This document shows positions 57,747-64,000 of a stretch of 64,000 bases of DNA, one piece after another. Positions within the stretch are counted from its first letter, which is position 1. Each line of letters begins with the position of its first letter. The translations under genes and the position numbers were made by a program. The DNA is from Streptomyces sp. C10-9-1 (lineage in GTDB: Bacteria > Actinomycetota > Actinomycetes > Streptomycetales > Streptomycetaceae). Location of the stretch: contig NZ_JANHKP010000013.1 in assembly GCF_024497955.1 (NCBI RefSeq), positions 180,086 through 244,085 of the forward strand, written 5' to 3'. Below the pieces are notes generated by a model. It was not told the origin of the DNA. It saw nothing but the letters and a program-made list of their open reading frames with translations, and searched no databases.

Positions 57747-58406
57747 ATGGGCGACTTCAAGAACCTCGACATGACGATGATGTTCGCCATCCACGACGCG
57801 CTCCGCCGCGAGCTGGAGCGCATCGCGCGGATCACCTCCCGGGTGGACGAGGACCCGCGGCACGTGCTCAGCACCGCCGTGGGATGGGAGCTGTTCAAGA
57901 AGTTCCTCGTCGCCCACCACACCTCCGAGGACTGCACGGTGTGGCCGGTGATGCACAAGGCGCTGGCCGGACGCGAGGCCGAGGCCGAGATCGCCCTCCT
58001 CGACGCCATGGAGGCCGAGCACGCCGTCATCGACCCGATGCTGGCGGACATCGACGCCGCCCTGGCCGACCGGGACTCCGGCGCAGCCCGCCTCGGCGGC
58101 CTGGTCGACCAGCTCTGCACGGACCTGCGGGCGCATCTGGACCACGAGGAGCGCGAGGCGCTCGCGCTCATGGACCTGACCATGAGCCAGGAGCAGTGGT
58201 CCGCGTTCAGCGTCGAGCAGAAGGACCGGATCGGGAGCGACGCCAACCGCTACCTCCCCTGGCTCCTGGACGACATCGACGCCGCCCGGGTCGCCACCGT
58301 CCTCGGCAAGCTCCCGCCTCCCCTGCGCGCCGCCTACGAGAACGAGTGGCGCGCCGCCTACGAGGCCCTGGACATCTGGGCGGCCGCGGACACGGCGGAG
58401 GCCTGA
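57747..58406 (+). CDS. Hemerythrin-like domain protein
   Basis: This 219-residue protein has the di-iron hemerythrin pattern: FAIHDALRRELERI, FLVAHHTSEDCTVWP, MEAEHAVIDPML and RAHLDHEEREAL. His and Glu/Asp residues lie in the right spacing for oxygen or nitric oxide binding by two irons. The C-terminal 70 residues form an extra helical region (WLLDDIDAARVATVLGKLPPPLRAAY). It has its own likely promoter in the 95-bp gap (AT-rich, TTGACGATACT around 57696). It may be a low-oxygen sensor or unrelated to the neighbours. Confidence 0.85.
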   Translation: MGDFKNLDMTMMFAIHDALRRELERIARITSRVDEDPRHVLSTAVGWELFKKFLVAHHTSEDCTVWPVMHKALAGREAEAEIALLDAMEAEHAVIDPMLADIDAALADRDSGAARLGGLVDQLCTDLRAHLDHEEREALALMDLTMSQEQWSAFSVEQKDRIGSDANRYLPWLLDDIDAARVATVLGKLPPPLRAAYENEWRAAYEALDIWAAADTAEA

Positions 58407-58487
58407 ACCCGTTCCCCGGGCCCGACCCCTCCCTCCCCCGGGGCGGGGCGGGCGGATCCACCCCCCGAATCACCTCTGGAGACGTTC

Positions 58488-59957
58488 ATGTCTATGCAGG
58501 ACAGAACCGAAGCCTCCCCGCCGGGACCGGTCGCACCCCCGGGCTCCGGGGCGCCGGCCCCCTCCGGCGAACGGCTCGGCCTCGCGCTCGCGGTCATCGC
58601 GGCCGCCCAGCTGATGCTGGTGCTCGACAACACCATCGTGGCCGTGGCCCTGCCGAGCATGCAGAGCGCACTGGGCCTGTCCGACGCCAACCTCGGCTGG
58701 GTCGTCACGGCCTACGCCCTGGCCTTCGGCGGCCTGCTGCTGGCCGGCGGCCGGGCCGGCGACCTCTTCGGGCGCCGCAGGGTGTTCCGCACCGGCCTGG
58801 TGATCTTCACCCTCGCCTCGCTGCTCGGCGGCCTCGCGGGCAGTGGGGAGATCCTGCTCCTCGCCCGCGTCCTCCAGGGCGTGGGGGCGGCGATCGCGGC
58901 ACCCACCGCGCTCTCCCTGCTGGCCTCGACCTTCCCGGCGGGACCGGCGCGCAACAAGGCCCTCGGTGTCTACGGGGCGATGGGCGGGCTCGGTTCGGTC
59001 GTCGGGCTGCTGCTCGGCGGCGCGCTCACCGAGTACCTCAGCTGGCGCTGGGTCATGTACATCAACATCCCCATCGCCATCGCGGTGCTGATCGGCACCG
59101 GCGTGCTGAAGGAGGGCGAGCGGGACCGCGGCAGGGTCGACGTCCCCGGCGCCCTCACCGCCACCTTCGGCTTCGGCTCCCTCGTCTTCGGCATCAACCG
59201 GGCCGGTGAGAAGGGGCTCGACGACGGCCTCACCCTGATCGGCCTGGCCGCCGCGGTCGTGCTGATCGCCGCCTTCGTCGCCATCCAGCGCTCCAGCCGG
59301 GCGCCCATGGTGCCCGGCGCCGTCGTCGCCGACAAGAGCCGGGCCGGTGCCAACGCGGTCATGTTCCTGGTGGGCGCGGGCATGTTCGCCACCTTCTACT
59401 TCCTGACCCTCTACATGCAGATCGTCAAGGGGTACGAGCCGATGATCACCGGCCTCGCCTACCTCCCGTTCGCCATCGGCATCGGCTTCGCGGCCGGCGG
59501 CGTGGGCCCGCAGCTGCTGGCCAAGGCCCCCGAACGCTCGGTCATCTCGCTCGGTCTGGTCATCGGCATCGTCGGCATGGTCTGGCTCAGCTTCCTGGAG
59601 CCTGGTCAGAACGCCCTGGCCGTCCTGCTGCCCGCCCAGCTGGTCTGCGGATTCGGTCTCGGCCTGGTCTTCGTGACCGTCACCGTCATCAGCGTCCGCG
59701 GGGTCTCCCCGGAGGACACCGGCATCGCGGCGGGCCTGATCAACACCAGCCAGCAGATCGGCGGCGCGGTCGGCCTCGCGATCCTGGCCGCGACGGCCTC
59801 GGTCATCACCGAGGCGAACCTGCCCGGGGACCGCTCCGAGGCGCTCACCACCGGGTACTCCTACGGGCTCCTCATCGGCGGCGGCATCTACCTGATCGCC
59901 CTCGTCGTGACCCTGGGCACCATCAAGGCCGCGGCTCCGCAGCCGCAGTCCCACTGA
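58488..59957 (+). CDS. DHA2-family MFS drug exporter (14 TM)
   Basis: This 489-residue protein has fourteen helices and the DHA2 signatures: LDNTIVAVALPSMQSALG, the loop motif GRAGDLFGRRRVFRTG, and motif C LGSVVGLLLGGALTEYLSWRWVMYINIPIA. Homologues export antibiotics or dyes by proton antiport. It is followed 173 bp later by the two-domain MarR regulator in the same direction, a usual pairing of an exporter with its repressor. It is the likely self-resistance pump of the adjoining natural-product cluster. Confidence 0.92.
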   Translation: MSMQDRTEASPPGPVAPPGSGAPAPSGERLGLALAVIAAAQLMLVLDNTIVAVALPSMQSALGLSDANLGWVVTAYALAFGGLLLAGGRAGDLFGRRRVFRTGLVIFTLASLLGGLAGSGEILLLARVLQGVGAAIAAPTALSLLASTFPAGPARNKALGVYGAMGGLGSVVGLLLGGALTEYLSWRWVMYINIPIAIAVLIGTGVLKEGERDRGRVDVPGALTATFGFGSLVFGINRAGEKGLDDGLTLIGLAAAVVLIAAFVAIQRSSRAPMVPGAVVADKSRAGANAVMFLVGAGMFATFYFLTLYMQIVKGYEPMITGLAYLPFAIGIGFAAGGVGPQLLAKAPERSVISLGLVIGIVGMVWLSFLEPGQNALAVLLPAQLVCGFGLGLVFVTVTVISVRGVSPEDTGIAAGLINTSQQIGGAVGLAILAATASVITEANLPGDRSEALTTGYSYGLLIGGGIYLIALVVTLGTIKAAAPQPQSH

Positions 59958-60091
59958 CGGACCGGCCGCGGCCCGCCCCCGGGCCGCCGCCGGTTCCCCC
60001 GCCGCCCCGCCCGGGCCATCCCCCCTCCGGGCGGGGTTCGGCGTCGAAGCGCTCGCGCGCCCGGGCCACGGCCCGCCCGTGCCGCCCGCCG

Positions 60092-60110
60092 TATACTCGG
60101 TTACCCGGTT
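60092..60110 (+). promoter_or_regulatory. Promoter with repeated half-sites before the MarR gene
   Basis: A perfect-looking -10 (TATACT, 60092-60097) is followed by CGGTT at 60098-60102 and 60106-60110, 8 bp apart. Autoregulation of the MarR protein through these repeats is possible. No good -35 was seen. Confidence 0.35.
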
Positions 60111-60130
60111 CCGAAGGGGAGATGACGATC

Positions 60131-61066
60131 GTGCGAGGCGAGCTGGACGCGACGCGGGGCCCCGTCTCGGAGACGGAAGCGACGGCCGAGGTCGCCGGCG
60201 TCCTGCCGGAGGCCCTCACCGGTTTCGTCGGCTACCTCCTGCGCCGCGTCCACGCGCAGTTCGCCACCTTCGCCGACGGACCGGCCGACGACTCCCGGGA
60301 CTTCCTCGTCCTGGACGCCCTGACCCGCGGCGACTGGGTCTCCCAGCTCGACCTGGCCGAGCGGCTCGGCATCAACCGGACCATCATGGTCGCGGTCATC
60401 GACCGGCTGGAGGGCCGAGGGCAGGTCCTGCGCACCCGCAACCCGGAGAACCGCCGCCAGTACGTCCTCTCCCTCACCGACGAGGGCCGCGCCGCGGTCG
60501 AGGCGGGCCGCCGCGCGGTCGCCGCGCGCGACGCGCGGCTGACCGCCGCCCTCGCCCCCGGGCAGGCGGCCCGCCTCAACACCCTGCTGGCGAGACTCCT
60601 CGCGCCCGGCGCCGAGGGCCTCGTGCGGGGCACCGAGCACCTCGTCGAGCAGGCCCACCACCGCCTTCGCCGCCTCGGCGACGAGAAGCTGTCCGGGACG
60701 GGCCTGCGGGTCCGCCACTACGGACCGCTGGCGATCCTCGCCGACCACGGCCCCTGCCCGCAGCAGCGGCTCGCCACGGAGCTGGCCATCACCGGGCCCG
60801 CCACCTCGCAGCTCGTCGACGAGCTCGTCGACGGCGGCATGGTCCACCGCGGCCGGGACCCGCACGACCGGCGCCGGCACGCCCTGGAGCTCACCGAACT
60901 CGGGCACACCCGGCTCAAGACCGTCGCCCGCGCCGTCGACGAGCTGGCCGAGGACGTCGCGGAGCTCCTCGGACCCGGCGGCGACGACGAGTTGCGCGCC
61001 CTGCTCGTCCGGCTGCTGGAACCCGCCCACCCCGGGGTCTCCCAGGGCGCCGGACGCCGCGACTGA
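60131..61066 (+). CDS. Double MarR-domain regulator (two fused MarR units)
   Basis: About 311 residues, twice the normal MarR size. The first winged helix is LDALTRGDWVSQLDLAERLGINRTIMVAVIDRLEGRGQVLRTRNPENRRQYVLSLTDEG, and a second complete copy follows from about residue 180: LAILADHGPCPQQRLATELAITGPATSQLVDELVDGGMVHRGRDPHDRRRHALELTELG. Both have the D/N-x-x-DRR-type wing. A single chain can thus form the usual MarR dimer. GTG 60131 has AAGGGGAG nine bases upstream; ATG 60122 is too close to it. Likely represses itself and the DHA2 exporter until a ligand, such as the cluster's product, binds. Confidence 0.88.
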   Translation: MRGELDATRGPVSETEATAEVAGVLPEALTGFVGYLLRRVHAQFATFADGPADDSRDFLVLDALTRGDWVSQLDLAERLGINRTIMVAVIDRLEGRGQVLRTRNPENRRQYVLSLTDEGRAAVEAGRRAVAARDARLTAALAPGQAARLNTLLARLLAPGAEGLVRGTEHLVEQAHHRLRRLGDEKLSGTGLRVRHYGPLAILADHGPCPQQRLATELAITGPATSQLVDELVDGGMVHRGRDPHDRRRHALELTELGHTRLKTVARAVDELAEDVAELLGPGGDDELRALLVRLLEPAHPGVSQGAGRRD

Positions 61067-61532
61067 GTCCCGGGTCGGTCCCCGGGCGCACGAACCCGCC
61101 CTCGGCCGGGGCGCCGTGGGCCGCCCGCTCCCGCCCGGCGGCCGTCCCGCCCGGAGCCGTGTGCCCCGTCTTCCCGGGCCCGTGACGGCCGGGACGTCTA
61201 CGCGTGTCATCAGCCGTGACGGCCGCCCGTCCGCGGCGCCGCCCTGCTCCCGCCGGCCCTGTGCGCAGGGCGCTCCGGGGGAGCGAACGGCGGCGGGAAC
61301 CGGTCCCCCGAGGCCGGCGGGCCGACTGCCCCGAGGGCCGGAGTCCGAGGCCGGAGGGCATATCCCCGACGGGGGTTGACCGCCCGCACAATTCCTGTCA
61401 CGCTTTCTCCGGTAGTACAGTCGTGCCGTTTTTCGGGCTCCTCCCAAAGGTCATTTTGCAGACCACCGGAAGGGCCCCTTTTTTGTGCCCTCTTCGCACG
61501 CGATCGCACCCACCTGACGAAGGAGAAGGCCC
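61067..61532. other. Intergenic region before the halogenase
   Basis: 466 bp with no supported gene. The last 170 bp are AT-richer than the rest. They contain a TTGACC hexamer (61376-61381), a GGTC-N8-GACC hairpin and a weak AAGG-gcc-CCTT hairpin followed by six T's (61478-61491), an attenuator- or terminator-like arrangement about 40 bases before the start. Confidence 0.4.
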
Positions 61533-63245
61533 GTGGTCGACCAGAAGAAAGAAAGGCCCGAAGGAGCGGACGGCATTCCCGCGGAGGCGACGTACGATGT
61601 CGTCATCCTGGGCTCCGGGATCGCCGGATCGGTAACCGGAGCGATTCTCGCGAAGCACGGGGCGAGGGTTCTTCTCGTCGACGCGACCCTGCATCCGCGA
61701 TTCGCGGTCGGTGAATCGATGACGCCGCAGCTCGTCGAGTGGATCCACATCCTCTCCGAGCGCCACGACCTTCCCGAGCTCAAGAGTCTGGCCAGTGTCC
61801 AGCAGAGCACCCGGGACATCGGCCCCACCTTCGGGACCAAGGCCCACTTCGGGTTCATGAAGCACGAGGTCGGCAAGGAGCCCGACCCGCGCGAGGCGAC
61901 GCAGCTGGCACTGCCCAAGATCTTCCACCAGAACAGCCACATGTTCCGGCAGGACAGCGACTCGTTCATGTTCCATGTCGCCGTCCGGTACGGGTGCGTG
62001 GCCAAGCAGGGCTGGCGGGCCGAGGACGTCGACTTCGACGAGGACGGCGTCACGGTCACCGGCCGCAGCGGCGCTCCGGGCGCCCGGCCCGAGTCCTTCC
62101 GCGCGAAGTACGTGGTGGACGCCTCCGGGTTCCGCTCCCCGCTGGCCCAGAAGTTCGACCTGCGGGACAAGCCGGCCCGCTTCAAGCACCACTCGCGCTC
62201 CATGTTCACCCACTACGTGGGGGTGAAACGCTTCGACGACGTCAGCGGCCACCCCCGGGCGCTGCGGCCCCCGGCCGACTGGCACACGGGCACGATGCAC
62301 CACCTCATCGAGCGCGGCTGGTTCTGGATCATCCCGTTCGACAACCACAAGGACTCGCGCAACCCGCTGTGCAGCGTCGGCCTCACGATGGACGAGCGTA
62401 CCTACCCCAAGCCCCAGGACCTCACCCCCGACGAGGAGTTCGCGCTCTTCCTCGACAAGTACCCCGCGGTCAAGCGGCAGTTCGACGGCGCGGCCAGGGT
62501 CAGGGAGTGGGTCTCCACGGACCGGCTCCAGTACTCCTCCAAGCAGACCATCGGCGACCGCTGGTGCCTGATGTCCCACGCCGCCGGCTTCCTCGACCCG
62601 CTGTTCTCCCGGGGCCTGTCCAACACCCTCGAAGTGGTCGACGCCCTGACCTCCCGCCTGCTGGAGGCGCTGGAGGACGGCGACTTCTCGGCCGAGCGCT
62701 TCGCCTACGTGGAGCGCCTGGAGCAGGGCCTGCTCCGCTACAACGACGAGATCGTCAACAGCTCCTTCATCGCCTTCTCGCACTTCCGGCTCTGGAACGC
62801 CGTGTTCCGGGTGTGGGGCTCGTTCATCACCCCGGGCACGATGCGTCTGACCCGGGCCCGGCTGAAGCACTTCCGGGACAAGGACCAGCGCCACTTCCGG
62901 GAGCTGGAGGAGAACGACTACCCCGGGCTGTGGTGGCCGCAGAGCGACAGGTTCAAGATCCTGCTCGAAACCACCTCGGAGACCTGCGAGAAGTACGAGG
63001 CGGGGGCCCTGAGCGGAGACGAGGCCGCCGACATCGTCTTCAAGCTCCTCGAGGAATCGCCGATCGTCAATCCCGTCTTCGGCTGGAAGGACGAGAGCAA
63101 GCGGTTCATCTACCCGTCCACCGCGACCATGGCCCGATTCCTCTACTGGGCCTCGGTGCAGGCACCCCCGGAGATGAACTCCGTCGGCAGGGAATTCCTG
63201 CTCGGCATCCTCAAGGCCGGATCCAAGGTGCGGAAGCTCCTCTGA
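61533..63245 (+). CDS. FAD-dependent halogenase
   Basis: This 570-residue flavin halogenase has the dinucleotide motif VILGSGIAGSVTG near residue 30, RFAVGESMTPQ, the halogenase signature W-x-W-x-I-P as GWFWIIPFDNH near 263, and FLDPLFSRGLSN. The Lys in the tryptophan-halogenase motif is not in its usual place, pointing to the phenolic or carrier-bound group. It would add chlorine or bromine to an aromatic polyketide or acyl-carrier substrate using reduced FAD. GTG 61533 has AGGAG eight bases upstream. A flavin reductase gene follows. Confidence 0.9.
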   Translation: MVDQKKERPEGADGIPAEATYDVVILGSGIAGSVTGAILAKHGARVLLVDATLHPRFAVGESMTPQLVEWIHILSERHDLPELKSLASVQQSTRDIGPTFGTKAHFGFMKHEVGKEPDPREATQLALPKIFHQNSHMFRQDSDSFMFHVAVRYGCVAKQGWRAEDVDFDEDGVTVTGRSGAPGARPESFRAKYVVDASGFRSPLAQKFDLRDKPARFKHHSRSMFTHYVGVKRFDDVSGHPRALRPPADWHTGTMHHLIERGWFWIIPFDNHKDSRNPLCSVGLTMDERTYPKPQDLTPDEEFALFLDKYPAVKRQFDGAARVREWVSTDRLQYSSKQTIGDRWCLMSHAAGFLDPLFSRGLSNTLEVVDALTSRLLEALEDGDFSAERFAYVERLEQGLLRYNDEIVNSSFIAFSHFRLWNAVFRVWGSFITPGTMRLTRARLKHFRDKDQRHFRELEENDYPGLWWPQSDRFKILLETTSETCEKYEAGALSGDEAADIVFKLLEESPIVNPVFGWKDESKRFIYPSTATMARFLYWASVQAPPEMNSVGREFLLGILKAGSKVRKLL

Positions 63246-63336
63246 GGGACTGCCGATCACGACGTGTCAGAGATCCGCAGTCCCTCGGGTATGCGCGCGT
63301 TCCCCGAGACCGGTAACCGTCATGAAAGGGATGCAC

Positions 63337-63927
63337 ATGTCCGCAGCGCGCTCACTGATCGACAGCCGAGTGAAACAGCCGATCGAAGCGAAGGAATTCC
63401 GGCGCGTCTGCGGACTCTTCGCCACGGGGGTGACGGTCATCACCGCCGGAACCCAGGGACAGGCCGAAGGCACGACGGTGAATTCCTTCACCTCGGTCTC
63501 ACTCGAACCGTCGCTCGTGCTGTTCTGCCTGCACCGGGAATCCCGGATGCATGCGGTGATCGGCCGGCACGGCACCTTCGCCGTCAACGTCCTCGCGGGC
63601 AGCCAGCAGGAACTGGCCCGCTCCTTCGCCCGCCGGCGGCCCGAGGGCTTCGACGGCGTCCCCCACCACTTCGCCCCCGACGGTCCCCCGGTCCTCACCG
63701 AGGCCCTGGCGTACCTGACCTGCTCCACCGTGGCCGTCCACCCGGGCGGCGACCACGACATCGTGGTCGGCGAGGTGCTGGAACTGGCGGCGCCGGGCAG
63801 CTCCCGGGAACCTTTGATCTTCTACGACGGGACACTGGGCCCCCTGGACGCCCCGGACGGGCGCTTCGGCCAGGCCGGGCCGAAGGCCCCGGCGGCGGGC
63901 CGGACCGGGGCCGACCGCGATGCGTAG
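63337..63927 (+). CDS. HpaC-type flavin reductase (halogenase partner)
   Basis: About 196 residues with the split-barrel flavin reductase core: FRRVCGLFATGVTVITAGTQGQAEGTTVNSFTSVSLEPSLVLFCLHRESRM, then FAVNVLAGSQQELARSFA and a C-terminal GPPVLTEALAYLTCSTVAVHPGGDHDIVVGEVLEL. The T-x-N-S/A-x-x-S-x-S-x-x-P motif is diagnostic. It would supply FADH2 to the upstream halogenase. ATG 63337 has AAAGGG six bases upstream; ATG 63322 is a less likely start. The stop overlaps the accC start. Confidence 0.88.
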   Translation: MSAARSLIDSRVKQPIEAKEFRRVCGLFATGVTVITAGTQGQAEGTTVNSFTSVSLEPSLVLFCLHRESRMHAVIGRHGTFAVNVLAGSQQELARSFARRRPEGFDGVPHHFAPDGPPVLTEALAYLTCSTVAVHPGGDHDIVVGEVLELAAPGSSREPLIFYDGTLGPLDAPDGRFGQAGPKAPAAGRTGADRDA

Positions 63928-64000
63928 AGTCCTCATCGCCAACCGTGGCGAAATCGCTGTCCGCGTGGCCCGGGCGTGCCGGGATGCGGGGATCCTGAGT
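63920..64000 (+). CDS. accC: Acetyl/propionyl-CoA carboxylase biotin carboxylase subunit (3' partial)
   Basis: The 27 visible residues (RRVLIANRGEIAVRVARACRD and on) are the invariant N-terminus of biotin carboxylases, which carboxylate biotin with ATP and bicarbonate. The rest lies beyond the window. The ATG overlaps the flavin reductase stop by 8 bp, placing it in the halogenase operon. Such pathway-linked carboxylases raise malonyl-CoA supply for polyketide synthases. The subunit could be alpha of an acyl-CoA carboxylase or part of pyruvate carboxylase; context favours the former. Confidence 0.85.
   Translation, partial: MRRVLIANRGEIAVRVARACRDAGILS

Noticed and set aside
1..64000. tRNA genes, rRNA genes, CRISPR arrays, replication origin or attachment sites
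   Set aside because: Nothing with tRNA-like cloverleaf ends, repeat-spacer arrays, dnaA-box clusters or integrase-linked repeats was noticed.

Overview
The window is high-GC actinobacterial DNA, most likely from the accessory part of a Streptomyces chromosome. This rests on codon use, frequent GTG starts, stop-start overlaps (GTGA, ATGA) between neighbouring genes, and Streptomyces-typical families: streptophobe membrane protein, XRE/DUF5753 + DUF397 + small ATPase triad, DUF6126, DUF6153 and an OvmZ-like protein. No tRNA, rRNA or CRISPR array was seen. Both window edges cut genes: a rhodanese-type protein on the left and an AccC-type biotin carboxylase on the right.

Left region (1-5.2 kb): sulfur and anion handling. 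It holds a rhodanese/DUF2892 protein, a TauE/SafE exporter, a tiny DUF6126 membrane protein, an ArsR-type repressor and a tightly overlapping SulP transporter - PPOX - ATPase operon. Three copies of an inverted repeat, TTGCA-N6-TGCAA, sit before the DUF6126 gene, before arsR and upstream of sulP. They look like one local ArsR regulon.

5.4-20.7 kb is a polymorphic-toxin island on the minus strand. Transcription runs from an FG-GAP protein to a LamG protein, a 2292-residue RHS/YD-repeat protein with a pretoxin HINT domain and a 92-residue toxin tip, and then its immunity gene. Downstream lie a complete IS30-family element and a second toxin tip/immunity pair that has lost its RHS body. A third decapitated toxin tip with an immunity gene lies at 36.2-37.1 kb, head to head with a 5'-truncated HEAT-repeat gene.

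21-39.8 kb is mixed. It contains a VanZ gene broken by one in-frame TGA, a small cysteine-rich secreted protein, a DUF1963-like protein, a dienelactone-hydrolase-like protein without its usual nucleophile, and a copper module (DUF6153 + Tat-exported multicopper oxidase). An MMPL transporter - streptophobe - response regulator - histidine kinase operon follows, with 11-bp direct repeats in its promoter region. The XRE/DUF397/ATPase triad and EcsC, DinB and ABM-family proteins complete the region.

40-51.6 kb is a carbon and redox block: tandem universal stress protein, transketolase, 6-phosphogluconate dehydrogenase, glucose-6-phosphate dehydrogenase, cytochrome bd oxidase (cydAB, opposite strand), beta-phosphoglucomutase and a GH65 disaccharide phosphorylase. 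Read together, GH65 + beta-PGM could turn a glucose disaccharide into glucose 6-phosphate, which Zwf and Gnd oxidise to make NADPH, with cytochrome bd as the respiratory partner. A 27-codon basic ORF is stitched exactly between tkt and gnd.

52.5-64 kb looks like one edge of a natural-product gene cluster, probably an aromatic polyketide. It has an OvmZ-like protein and a small HTH protein, then a leader carrying a strong intrinsic terminator just before a run of five tightly spaced genes (a small beta-rich protein, two SnoaL-like proteins, a deazaflavin-type nitroreductase and an NADPH-FMN reductase). Next come a cation/proton antiporter, a hemerythrin-like protein, a DHA2 exporter, an unusual MarR protein with two fused MarR domains, an FAD-dependent halogenase, its likely flavin reductase and AccC. 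The core synthase genes would have to lie beyond the right edge.
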